Below are positions 33,743 through 44,288 of a DNA stretch of 64,000 nucleotides, one piece after another (the first letter of the stretch is position 1; the number at the start of each line of letters is the position of its first letter). This stretch comes from Marvania coccoides. Taxonomy: Eukaryota > Chlorophyta > Trebouxiophyceae > Chlorellales > Chlorellaceae. The DNA lies in contig OY978100.1 in NCBI GenBank assembly GCA_963854735.1, positions 62,001 through 126,000 of the forward strand, given 5' to 3'. The notes under the pieces were generated by a model. The model worked only from the letters and a program-made list of their open reading frames with translations. It did no database searches and was not told the origin of the DNA. The position numbers were made by a program, and so were the translations under genes.

Positions 33743-36700
33743 CTACGCAGCAGGGGGCCCTCGCCTTGGAAATTTGCTGTTCGGGCTGGCATGAGAGCCG
33801 TGCGGCGACGGCGGTCGCAGGTGCGGCTGCGTGCTCCCACTGCCGCTGCCAATCCACACTCTCCGCCCACCTGGCCCAGCCGGCAGCACCGCTTCTGCCT
33901 CCCCGCTGCCGCCACCCCCCAAAAACGCTATTCCCAGCTCTCTTGACGCCTCGTCCGCGGTCTCCCCGCTCCTCTCCCCTCCTTTGGCTGCATCGCACAA
34001 CGCCCATCTTCCTCCTGGCGCCATCAGGTGCATGCGGGACAATGCCCGACGCAAAAGAGCGTACAGCCGGTCCCCCAGCTCCAAGCAGTCTGCCCGCAGC
34101 ACCGCGTTGCACCCTGACTGCAGCCCCAGCGTGCCACGAAACTCCACGATCACTCGAACCAGCCGGTCCCGCAGCCGATCGATCGCCAGCCCAGCGGGCA
34201 GCGCTGTCACCAGCTTGAGAGGGTCCACGGCGCCGCCGGCGTGGTCCAGCAGCGCCCCAGCCAGCGCTGCATCCCCCAGGGTCAAGCTGATGAGCAGTTC
34301 CCACAGCTCATCGTCCCGCTGCTCCTGCACAAATGCAACGGCGCCCTCCACGTCTCGCAGCCGCCCCACAATGAGGCGCAGCGCGGCGTCCGCCGACCCC
34401 ATGCGCCCCAAAATGTACACGCTCTCGCGCACCAGCCCCCGCTCCTCGCACACCCTCAGCGCAGAATCCAGGGGGTAGGCGGCGCTGACGGTGAGCAGGT
34501 TGAGCAGCCGGGGAGGGTCGTGCTCGGCGCACAGCGCCACGTGGAGCTCCACAAATGGGGCTACCAGCGCGGAGTCTCGTTTCCACAGCCAGTCCAGGTA
34601 GTGGAACAGCCGCCGCGACCACACCAGCTTGCTGGCTGTATCCCCCTCGGGGAACGTGGCGAGCCTGGCCTGCAGCGAAGCTACCACAGCGCTGGGAGGC
34701 GCTTCGTCGGAGCTTTCCACCAGCAGGCTCGCGGCTTGCACTTCGTCGAGGTCGAGGAGCTCAGCAGCAAGAGGCGCTGCGGTGGAGGCCAGCGCGTTGT
34801 TTTTGAGGTAATCGAACGCGGAGGGGCAGCGCAGCTCCAGCAGCAGGCGCAGCGCTGCGGCGTGGTTGCCAAGGTGGGAGTGCAGGGAGGCAGCAACGCG
34901 GCGGAGGGCGGCCGAGGGGGCCGCGCCGTCGGTGGCGCGGCGCAGGCGGGGAGACACCTTGGAGAGCAGCGCTGCGGCGTCATAGCAGCCGCGGGGCCAG
35001 GTCTCCACCAGCTCCTTCAGCGTTTCGTGGTCTGCAGTCGAAATAAAACGAACAAGAGGTGGGGGAGGAGAAACAGTTAGTTCTAAATAGGCATGCTGCA
35101 AAAACTACAACTACTGAATGGTTACTCATTGGATTAAACATATAAATACCTTTAGCCGAGTTGAGGCAGGCAGCCAGAGCGAGGTCATATGCTGATGCCG
35201 TCAACGCAGGGTCAGCCGTCGGCAGCTTCGGCGCCAGCAACGGCAGCTGCGCAGCCTGGCCAAAGATGTACAGCCACCGCTCCCACGCAGCTGCGTCCGC
35301 CGCCAGCAGCCGCGGCGCCAGCTCGGCGGCCTCGGCGTATCGCCCGGCTTCACACAAATGTCGCAAGTACTGCTCCCCCAGGGCCAACCGCGCGAGAGGC
35401 TTCACCGACACGTCGCTTTCGGCGACCTCCAGCGCCTCTGCGAACCGGTTGCGCTCGCTGAGCCATGCGATGCGGTCGGCGGCGCTGCAGGGCCGCCCCA
35501 CCACCGCTGACCGACGAGCCAACGCGAAGTACATCGGCTCTGCCCCCTCCGACCACCATCGGAAACCTTGGTGCTGCATTGGATGCGTTTCCGCCCCGTT
35601 TCCAGCCCTTTTATACCCCCTTTCGCCGCCATTTGCCCCGTCAAACAATTCAGTACCAGCTGGGCTTTTTGAAAGGGTAGAAGTCGGGTGCAGCTGCGGG
35701 AGGGCGGGTACAGACGGTTTCAGATCGCTTAGGGAGTAGAAAGACGCCAGCATGATGGGCGGGCACCGCATCTGCCGCCCGGAATCTGCTGTCGACGAAG
35801 AAAGCAACACCTTTCCATTCAACTCAGCCAAGGGGTCTGAAAACAGGGTCTCCCCCGCCCTATTCAACACCACAAACTCCGCCTGAGCGTCCGCACTCTG
35901 CCCCACCCTCTCCTGGGCTCTCCAAGTGAGCACCGCCAGCTGCTGTGGGCCAAAAGGTGCCACCCCTGCCACCACCACCCCCCCGGGCAATTCGAATCGA
36001 GCGCCCACTCTGAGCTCGAATTTGGCGGACGCCTGGGTGGTGACAGCACGCGTCAGAGGTGAAACGGCCACTAGCGTGGACGTTAGTGATACTGGGGTTG
36101 CTGCTGCTGCCGTATTCCCAGTCGCTGCTGCCGCTGGAGCAGGGGTTACAGGCGCCACTTCTACCGCCATTACCCACCCATCCCAAGCCACCAGCAGCTC
36201 CTGCCGCCCCACCCAATCCAGCCTGCAATCCGCTGTTGCCTTCGTTTCTGCACCTCCTGCTGTTGTGGCTGCCCCTCCTCCCGCTGCTTTGGCTGGATGG
36301 TCGACCTTTCCCACCCGCGTGTGATCTGCGGTATCGTACACTCTGACGCCCGTGTCTGTGGCCCACGCCAGCAGCGTGCCCGCCATGCGTGCCGAGTGCA
36401 CCCGCCCCTTGCCTTGAAAAAGCATCGTCTCAGAATTTCCCAGCCACCCGGAGGACACCAACACCAGGCTGCCGGTGGAGCTGCCATACACAAACTCCTT
36501 GGTCTTGCGGGAGCCGTAGCGCGGGTCAACAGCCACAGTCTGGGTCAATTGGGAAACACATACATTATTCCGTCTCCGAAAAATACAATAGTACATAGTT
36601 GAATGAAGAATTTAAAGTTATAAACCGGTGTTTTAGATTTTCCCCATGTAGGTATTCAACTGACCGTGACCGGGTGCCTGCATTTGTGCCTGCTGACCTC

Positions 36701-37146
36701 TCCAGAGTAGAGACCGTACACGACGACGTAGCCATCGGAGGAACAGCTCACCAGGGTCTCCGCCTCAGCATCGAAACTCAAGTCTGCAACAGGGCCGGTG
36801 TGCTCCTGGAAGCTGTTGACCTGGAAGCGCCCAGAGAAAAAAAGTGACATTTTTTTCGTCACAAAAATTATAATATTAAAGGAGGCTTTCTGTAAAGCAC
36901 GGATTTAAATCGCACCTTGTTGCCTTCGTAGTCCAAAAGGTGCACCTTGCCTGACTCGGTGCCCAGGGCCAGTAGCTTTGGGGAGACTGCGAATGCCGTG
37001 GCGGCGTCACGGGCAAGAATGCCCGGAACGTCTTGGTCAGATCCGAAGCGCTCGTACGATAGCTTGGGTTCGCGCTCGTTGGCAGAGCCACTGGGATCGT
37101 CGAGTTCGGCCTGGGATGGCTGGGCATCGCTTTGTGGGTCCACCAT
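33743..37146 (-). CDS. VPS41: VPS41, HOPS complex subunit, apparently lacking the C-terminal RING
   Basis: Four exons: 36916-37146, 36665-36820, 35150-36539 and 33743-35031, 1021 residues. An N-terminal WD40 propeller (LALGTESGKVHLLDYEGNK, FQEHTGPVADLSFD, TLVSCSSDGYVVVYGL, AVDPRYGSRKTKEFVYG, LLAWATDTGVRVYD) is followed by a TPR/clathrin-heavy-chain-repeat solenoid (YLDWLWKRD, LNLLTVSAAYPLDSALRVCEERGL, ESVYILGRMGSADAALRLI). VPS41 tethers late endosomes to vacuoles as part of HOPS. After LGLQSGCNAVLRADCLELGDRLY, where animal VPS41 enters a RING finger, the protein instead has a Gly/Ser/Pro-rich tail with no cysteine or histidine pattern. An unusual insertion rich in A/T-type residues lies in the propeller (AAATGNTAAAATPVS). 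Confidence 0.9.
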
Positions 37147-37405
37147 TATAATAATAATAAAAGTGATCCAATCTTATTTATTTGTAAAATGCATGTTGCT
37201 GCGTCCCGCCAGCTGATCTAACTGAGATCGCACAATGCAATAATTTAATAGTATTAAAATAAAACCAGATAAGAAGGAAAACAACTTGTGCTTTGAAAAA
37301 AAAATATTGCTGTCCACAGACAATCACACCATCTCCTACACTGTATGAATATTGATTCATTTGTTCGACATCTATTTTAACCTCGCATGCCATAGAGTGT
37401 TCGAC

Positions 37406-39376
37406 ATGGCTCTGTCCTCTTTAAATTGCTCACAAACTCTTCACATCTCAAGCACCACTCGCGTCTTTCGCACGCCTCGCTGGAGCCCCAGAGCATTGCA
37501 ATGGCGGCAAAGACACCTCGCTCCGCTCCCTCGCCAGTGTCGCATCGTGCAAGCAGCTTCCTCTTCTTCCTCCGCTGCTGGCGACGGGCCGCTGACTCCT
37601 CAAGCAAAGCTAGACGCCCTGGACCTCAACCAGCTGCAAACTGCTCTCAACGCCGCCATTGCCTCTGAAAACTACGCGCTGGCCGCCAAAATCCGCGACG
37701 TGCTGACCCTCATATTGGGGCCAGAGGCTGCTGCCGCCACCGCCGCAGACTGGCACCGACTAGGCATCCTCGACTGGCTGGCAGACAGGACCGAAGATTT
37801 GGGGTTTCGCATGCCAACAGAGGTGCAGCGCCGCTCCGCCCTCGTTATCGCGGACCGCAAAGACTGCGTGATTGAGGCTGAAACGGGGAGCGGCAAGTCG
37901 CTGTCGTTCCTGCTGCCTGTGCTCAGTCTGCTGAGCTACCCGCCAGCCGTCCCTTCCGAACACCTCAAGGGGCCTGCTGCGGTGGTGGTGGTGCCCACCC
38001 GGGAGCTGGGCGTGCAGCTAGTGATGACGGTGTACAAGCTGTTTGGCGGGTCAGTCAACCCTGGCATTCCTGGCGAGCGCTCCAACCTGTTTCGCTTCCA
38101 CGGCCCCCAGGGCCTGAAAGTGAGGGGGCTGCTGCTGCCTGAGGAGGTGGAGCTGGCGGTGAGAGAGGGCTACCTGGATGGGGTGCACGTGGTGGTGGGC
38201 ACGCCGGAGCTTCTGGCGCAATCGCTGGTAAGCTGAACTTGAAATTCACGTCAGATAGAGGGAAAATGCCAATGTATTTAATTAAGATTGATAAAAAGAG
38301 AGCTTATTAACTCAAGTATAAAGCATTTCCTGGTATTCAATGAATTGCCAGCTTGAACCTCGCAAGTGCTCTTAAGTTGTTTTCATCAATTATTCATTTT
38401 ATTCAATTTGCAGCATCGGGGAGTTGAGGACGTGCAGCACTGCCAGGCCATCGTGGTGGACGAAGTGGACGCGTGCTGCGCAGAAGCCCCCGGAGACATG
38501 GCACTCATCATGACCGCAGCGGTGGAAGGGTACTCCACCAACTCTCCAGCAGCTGTCGACGCCTCCGGGGGCTCATCATCCCAGAGGCAGCGCCCCACAG
38601 TGGTCTTGGTGGGGGCAACGATCGATGAGGAGCTGGTAGAGACTGCTGTGCAAGACGGGTGGTTGCAGGACCCTGTCAGGGTGCGAGTGGGCGCAAAAAT
38701 GAAGGTACCAAAGGGCCTGCGCCACCGCTTCATCGTGGTGCCTGGAACCACTGCAAAAGTGGGGGCCATGTGCCGGCAGCTGCGCGAGGACCTGCGCAGC
38801 AGCAGCGACGACGCTGCGCCCGCGCGGGTGATGGTGTTTGCGGACGGAGAAGTGGAGGCGAGGGCGCTGGCAGACCCGCTGAGGACTGTGCTGTGGGGGG
38901 AGCATGCCATCTCTGTGCTGCTCCCCAGCGGAGTGGAACCCATAAAAGCGCTGCACAGCTTCCGGGACAACCAAACCTCGCTGCTGCTGGCCACGCCGGC
39001 GGCAGCAAGAGGCCTGGACCTCCCTTCGGTAAGCCACGTTTACAATTTGTCGCCGCCCGGGGACGCGGCGGAGTATCTGCACCGCGCGGGGCGTGCGGGG
39101 AGGATAGGGTCCCCCGTGCGCGGCATTGTGACCACCCTGGTAACGCCTGAAGAGGTCCCAGCGCTAGTTGCAATTGGCGGGGCGCTAGGAATTGCGTTTG
39201 AGGAGAAAGAGGCGCCGCCTGCGCCTGCGCTGACTGGGGAAGGGGAGGACGTTGGGGACGTGGAGGAGGCCAAGCGATCGCTTGAGGCAATGCTAGCGTT
39301 TTCGCCGAGGGACGATAAGAATGGCGGCGGCAACGGCAGCGAATTGAAGTGGAGCAGCGGGGAGTGGGAGGAGTGA
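37406..39376 (+). CDS. RH58: Plastid DEAD-box RNA helicase, RH58-like
   Basis: Two exons, 37406-38227 and 38414-39376, 594 residues. A transit peptide (about 1-50, S/R/T-rich) precedes a UVR-like helix pair (LQTALNAAIASENYALAAKI). Helicase motifs in order: I (AETGSGKS), Ia (PTRELG), Ib/GTPELL, II as DEVD in place of DEAD, III as GAT in place of SAT, V (ARGLD) and VI (HRAGRAGR). This set matches Arabidopsis RH58-type plastid helicases. It would unwind or remodel plastid RNA using ATP. Both substitutions are conservative and keep the catalytic aspartate and glutamate. Confidence 0.85.
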
Positions 39377-39502
39377 AATATTTAATTATGATAACATTGG
39401 TTGATTAATAGGTATTGAAAATGGTAAGAAGGACAGCAAAACACGAGAAATAAAGCAGCAAGAAATGAGAGCAAACAAACACAGAGGCAGAGCCTCCCCT
39501 GT

Positions 39503-39950
39503 CTACTTTTTAAATTTATCAGGGTTCTTCGGATCGCCGTGGTGCAGCCCTTTGGGTGGTCGAGGGATGACGCCCGCTTGCCCCAGTAGCCGTGCCACGG
39601 TGTCTGAGGGCTGTGCACCCACCGCCAGCCAGTATTTGATTCGCTCGAGGTTAAGGCCCAAGTGCTTGTTGCCGTCGATGTCTGGCACAGGGTCGTAGTG
39701 GCCAACCTGATCCAAATGCCTGCCGTCGCGGGGGCATCGAGAATCAGCCACGAAGATGCGGTAAAAGGGGAGGTTCTGCAGGCGAGGGAGAGAAAAAATA
39801 GTCATGGGCAAATGGTGAGACATGGTGAAGGGGCGGCATGGCGAATTTAAGCTGTCCAGCAAAACACGTGTGTGCACAGAAATACACTCGTATAAAAGAC
39901 AGTGAACACACCCTCCGTCCGAAGCGAGCGAGCCTTATTCTGACGACCAT
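39503..39950 (-). CDS. rps16: Organellar ribosomal protein bS16
   Basis: Two exons, 39912-39950 and 39503-39775, 103 residues. The N terminus MVVRIRLARFGRR joins NLPFYRIFVADSR exactly as in bacterial and organellar S16, followed by the DGRHLDQVGHYDP and VGAQPSDTVARLL segments. It binds 16S-type rRNA in the small subunit. There is no N-terminal extension, as in other nuclear-encoded plant S16 proteins that enter mitochondria or plastids with a short uncleaved N terminus. The C terminus is longer than bacterial S16 (PDKFKK end). Confidence 0.92.
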
Positions 39951-40196
39951 TTTGATTTGTGAATTTCGGTGAGAAATTTGAGGCCAGCTGCAAGTTCGAT
40001 GTTGTTGCTGGTTTATCAGGATGTCAAAAAAATACAAAAAATATTTTATTGTGGGCTGCCAGAGCGAAATTTTGGTTTTTCTTCTTCGACAAAGATTGAA
40101 ACCAAATCTCGCTCATTTCAAGCTCAAGTTTAATATAGATTGTGGTATAAAGAATCGACCCTAGATTAAACAGGGCGCAGGGTCGCTTCGAGCGCT

Positions 40197-41251
40197 ATGC
40201 AAGGCAATATGAAGACAGCCAAGTTGCATTTTTCAGCCCCTTCAAGCTGCAGGCCTGTGCCTTTCCGCGCTGTGAAGGTGTCTGTCAAGCATCATAACAC
40301 CTCCGATGGGCCATCCACCCCCGCACCAAGCCCCTCAACCCGCCGAGCGCTGCTGGCTACTCTCACCGCTGTCCCGCTCCTCACTGTAAATAATTTCGCG
40401 CGGGCAGACGAGGCGCGGCCCACTCGCGCATTCTTCGATGTTGTAGTTGATGGAAAGCCTGTGGGCCGAATTGTGGTCGAAGTTGACCCCTCCATCGCCC
40501 CCCTAGGCGCTCGACGCTTCATGGACTTGGCGCAAGGAAAGGAGGGCGTGTCCTACCGCCGCACCCGCATTGAGCTGCTGCAAGATGGCTACTTGCAAGG
40601 TTCGTTTATCTTTTCGCCTTAATTTCGCCTCCATTCTCCATGTATTTGCTCTCCCGTCGCAGAAGTTGAACTTGATTTTTTATTTTGCTTCCTGCAGACT
40701 CTGGGCTCAAGGCGCTGTCTTACAAGGCGTCGGGCAGGACGAGCGTGGCAGGCGGCCCCGACTCTGAGCTGCTGGAGGTGGAGCTGTCGCGCTATCAGAC
40801 CAGCCACGCCGCTGCAGGCCTCGTCTCGCTCGTGGTGAGAAACGCCGAGGAGCTGGAGACCAAGGACAGGCTGGTGGCAGTCAAGGGCAAGTTCGTGACT
40901 GTCAGCGAAATTGTGTCTGGCGAGAACCCCAACGGCACTGCGTTTGCCATTACGCTGAAAGCGGAGCCCAGTTTGGACGCCACCAATCTGGTGGTTGGGC
41001 GAGTGGTGGAGGGTATGCAGGTGGTGGAAGAGTTGGCGAAGCTGCCGAGGGTGAAGGATAACTCGGGATCCCCCTTCTTTATGTGAGTTTGGTCGTTTGT
41101 ATGTTACAAAATAGGCTGTGGAAATTGAGGTTGGCGTTTCCCTCCCTGCAGGGCTGGCAAGGCGTCTGGGGACAAGAGGGCCACCGTTGCTGAGCGGGCA
41201 TTTGGAAAGCCGTTTGCCAAAATTGTAATAGAGAGTTGTGGCGTTCTCTGA
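40197..41251 (+). CDS. Thylakoid-lumen cyclophilin-like protein (CYP26-2 type)
   Basis: Three exons: 40197-40599, 40698-41082 and 41152-41251, 295 residues. A bipartite targeting region is visible: a stromal transit part, then STRRALLATLTAVPLLTV followed by FARADEA. The twin arginines and hydrophobic core indicate TAT export to the lumen with cleavage after ARA or nearby. The mature part has the cyclophilin-like core (FFDVVVDGKPVGRIVVEV, VVGRVVEGMQVVEELAKL, AFGKPFAKIVIESCGV). The canonical catalytic segment FHRIIPGFMCQGG reads instead YRRTRIELLQDGYLQ, so isomerase activity may be weak or absent, as in other lumenal cyclophilin-like proteins. Confidence 0.85.
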
Positions 41252-41651
41252 AAAAACTCGTCGTTGCACGCTGCAACGGGGATTGGTTCGACGCACCAAC
41301 AGATGACTATCAAGGCGTGACGAGAGGAAGAAGAAAATCTGAGTTGTGAGAGAGATATTGAATCCAAGGTGGTATGGAACCTACAATTTTCAATTATTAG
41401 TATTATGGACTTTTGACACTGCTGCTGAATGAACTTGCCCTGAATGTGTATTTGTGAATTTAATTTACCGCCGATGAAAAAAGCAAAAATGCTGCCGCAG
41501 CAAGTACATCATTGAATAGAGAAAGGAGAACAAGCGTAGTCATTGGTTTTATTTCAGCAAAAACAGCCAAGATAATACAGGGTTAGATGAAGGTAAATTG
41601 GGTGAAAAATAAAATATTTAAATAAATTGAAATACAATGGGGCCTCAGTAT
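41252..41651. other. Spacer between convergent genes
   Basis: AT-rich, no gene seen. Confidence 0.6.
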
Positions 41652-43715
41652 TCACATTTCTGCTGCTGGAGAGTCTTTCCCTTCAGCTGCTGCAGCAATC
41701 TCCCGTGTTACTAGCCCCACCGCCATCCCGCTGCTGCCCAGCACCACCGCTGAGGTCTGTCCCTCCGCCTCAATCAATGCCAGCGCTGCCGACAGAGTCA
41801 TGCTGTCCTGCAGCAGCAGACACCCGCGATCGGCTGCGCAAGCCAGCAGCAGCGATGGGTCCTCATCGTCGCTGCCAACTCCAGACCCTGCCACTCCCAC
41901 TGAACCTGCGATCATGCCGCTGCCGCCATCGCCAGGGCCGCCGTCACCGCCGTCCATGCTCTCTATGTCGATGACTGCAGACTCGGCAGCAACGTCTTGC
42001 AGGATGACGCCATCCCTGAGGCGCTGCTTGATGGACTCAAACAGCGCGGAGTCTGCGGGGGAAGCTGCCGCTGCCGCCGCCGCCAGGGCTGCCGCTCGCT
42101 GCCGCCTGGAGGTGGCCTTTTGCCGGGCCCTAGGGGCGGCCAGGGAGGAGATCCAGAAAGAGATGCCGACCGCCGCGAGCGTGGGCACCAGGATGAGGTA
42201 ATCCCTGGTCAACTCAAATAATAGCAATACCGCCGTCAGCGGCACACCGCAATTCGATGCCAGCATCGCTGCCACCCCCACCAGCGCGTACGCTTGCGGC
42301 GGGGACAGCGCTAGCCCCAAGGGGTCCCCCACGCCGTGCACAAACAGCCCAAATGCCGAGCCCAGCGCTGAACCGATGAAGATAGAAGGAGCGTACAGGC
42401 CGCCCTGCAGGCCACTGCCGCGCGAGATGGTGGTGGCGATGATCTTCATCACCACGATCTGTACCAGCAGCCCCGGCGCGTAGTCCCCGCTGGAAGAAAG
42501 AATGGACGATACGTTGTCAAAGCCTTGGTACAAAATCTCGGGATAACCCAGCGCTAGCACCCCCGTGGTGAGTCCCCCCAGCGCAGGGAGCAGCGCCCTC
42601 GAGGTGGCGCTGCCCGGGCCCTGCCTCAGCTCCCCAAACGCGTCTTCAGCCACGCGAGCGGAGTAAGTGAAAGAGGCCGACACAGCGCCACACAGCACGC
42701 CAAATACGAGGTAGAGAGGCAGCTCGTACAGTGACTGCAGGCGGTACTCGGGGACGCGGAAGGCGGGGGAGCTGCCCAGCCCTGCTTGCGATACAAGCGA
42801 TGCGAGCACGCAAGCCAGCAGAACCATGGCTATCACCATCGCAGACGAATCTTGCATGCGTTGGGCTTGACGTCGGGCCTGTTGTGCACCGTCGGAGGAG
42901 GCTACAGCGCGCAGGAGCTGCCGCTGCAGCACGGTTTCGACCGCGAAAAAAACGCCAGCAATTGGGGCATTGAACCCAGCTGCCACGCCCGCCCCTGAGC
43001 CAACAGCCATCAGCGAGGTGAAATGGCGCTGCGGGTTGCGTAGTGTGGTGCCCAGAGCTTTCGCGCAGCTGCGCCCGATGTCAACGCTGGGCCCTTCAGG
43101 GCCTAGAGAGGCTCCCGAGCCGAGGGTGACTGCAGCTGCCACAGCACGCGCCACAGGGCGAAATACCACTCGAAATCGCTCCAGAAGATCATTTGAGGGC
43201 TCTGAAGTGACTGGCAATGCTTCTTTTGGGCTGCCAGGCGGTGACTGCGGCGGCGGAGCGGGATCGTTGTAAGTGCCGACGGCAAGGCCAAACAGCCCCA
43301 CGAAGAGGCCGCCAAGCACCGGGGGCAACACAATTTTGGGCCACAACTCAAACTCGGAGAACTGCTGCAGCAGCTGCCGCCCCGTGAGCAGCGTTTCTCC
43401 GTGCCATACTGCGTCCCTCATTGTGTGGATGGCGTCGTTGAAAAGAACAACGCTGGCGCCGGTGGCCAGGCCGATGCCGCACGCCACCAGGATCAATGTA
43501 AACTCGGGGTCGTCGTCTTCATCGTCGTCCAAGGAGCCGACGTCTGGGGGAGAAGGGGAAGGAGAAGCAGGCGAGAAAGGTGGCGGCAGCGGTTGTTGAG
43601 CTTGCGCCTGGGCAAAGATCGCCCGGTGCTGGCGCAGGCATGACCCTCGCAGAAATGGGGTGTGTAGCCGTGGTGGTGCATAAACAGGATCTGGCGTCTG
43701 CACATAAAGTGGCAA
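41652..43715 (-). CDS. CLC chloride channel/exchanger, plant CLC-e-like
   Basis: 687 residues in one exon. Membrane helices are visible through the protein. The selectivity segments are GSGASLGPEGPSVDIG (with the gating glutamate of GPEGP retained), GFNAPIAGVFFAVE, SRGSGLQGGLYAPSIFIG and ASNCGVPLTAVLLLFELTRDY. The retained gating glutamate leaves proton-coupled exchange possible. The C terminus has a Gly/Asp-rich linker and one CBS-like half (LLLQDSMTLSAALALIE). The N terminus begins with a proline-rich, targeting-like region, consistent with the organelle location of CLC-e. The start is uncertain: a good acceptor (TTTATGTGCAG) lies just after the chosen ATG, so an upstream exon may replace the first few residues. 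Confidence 0.85.
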   Translation of the reverse strand: MPLYVQTPDPVYAPPRLHTPFLRGSCLRQHRAIFAQAQAQQPLPPPFSPASPSPSPPDVGSLDDDEDDDPEFTLILVACGIGLATGASVVLFNDAIHTMRDAVWHGETLLTGRQLLQQFSEFELWPKIVLPPVLGGLFVGLFGLAVGTYNDPAPPPQSPPGSPKEALPVTSEPSNDLLERFRVVFRPVARAVAAAVTLGSGASLGPEGPSVDIGRSCAKALGTTLRNPQRHFTSLMAVGSGAGVAAGFNAPIAGVFFAVETVLQRQLLRAVASSDGAQQARRQAQRMQDSSAMVIAMVLLACVLASLVSQAGLGSSPAFRVPEYRLQSLYELPLYLVFGVLCGAVSASFTYSARVAEDAFGELRQGPGSATSRALLPALGGLTTGVLALGYPEILYQGFDNVSSILSSSGDYAPGLLVQIVVMKIIATTISRGSGLQGGLYAPSIFIGSALGSAFGLFVHGVGDPLGLALSPPQAYALVGVAAMLASNCGVPLTAVLLLFELTRDYLILVPTLAAVGISFWISSLAAPRARQKATSRRQRAAALAAAAAAASPADSALFESIKQRLRDGVILQDVAAESAVIDIESMDGGDGGPGDGGSGMIAGSVGVAGSGVGSDDEDPSLLLACAADRGCLLLQDSMTLSAALALIEAEGQTSAVVLGSSGMAVGLVTREIAAAAEGKDSPAAEM

Positions 43716-44288
43716 ACAGTTGTGAGCCGATCATTTCGAGTTTCGAAAAGAGAGACATTTTGAATTTGGACCAAATCCCAACCTTCGATCTTCTTGAAGT
43801 ATGCAGAAATTGCGTGGCCAATGCTGCAGAGCTGCATAATGCCTTCTGAGAGAGCATTTAAAATCAACCACACAATTCAGAGAATAGCACGCCTCTGGAG
43901 TTCAGAGTGAAATAATTTTGTACATTATTCATGTATAAAAATGCAGGCATTGACTGTTTCCACGAATAAAATACCCTTTCATGTGATCAAACAAAAATAT
44001 AGAAGCAATCTCTTATAAGTGCGAGGCCACTTCTAATAACCGTAGGCAAGATTGCGGCATGTTTTAATATTTAGAGCAGGTGGGGGGAGAGAGAGAACCC
44101 CACTTCCATTTCACCGAAGGAAGAAAGCAAATTTCAGATTTCAAGGATTAGCCGCCCATCTCTTTTCGCCGCGCAGTTTATTTTTTCACGTCGCAACTGT
44201 TGCACACGTAAGACGTTGACATAAACTGACCTGTCTGTGCATAGTGGGTGCCACACCTCGCTCATATACACTTAAACACATATGCAGG
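43716..44288. promoter_or_regulatory. Intergenic region between divergent CLC and CobW genes
   Basis: About 570 bases that must contain both promoters and possibly a first CLC exon. No defined box recognised. Confidence 0.35.

Noticed and set aside
41800..43643. Plus-strand frames opposite the CLC gene
   Set aside because: Antisense shadows of a well-supported membrane protein.
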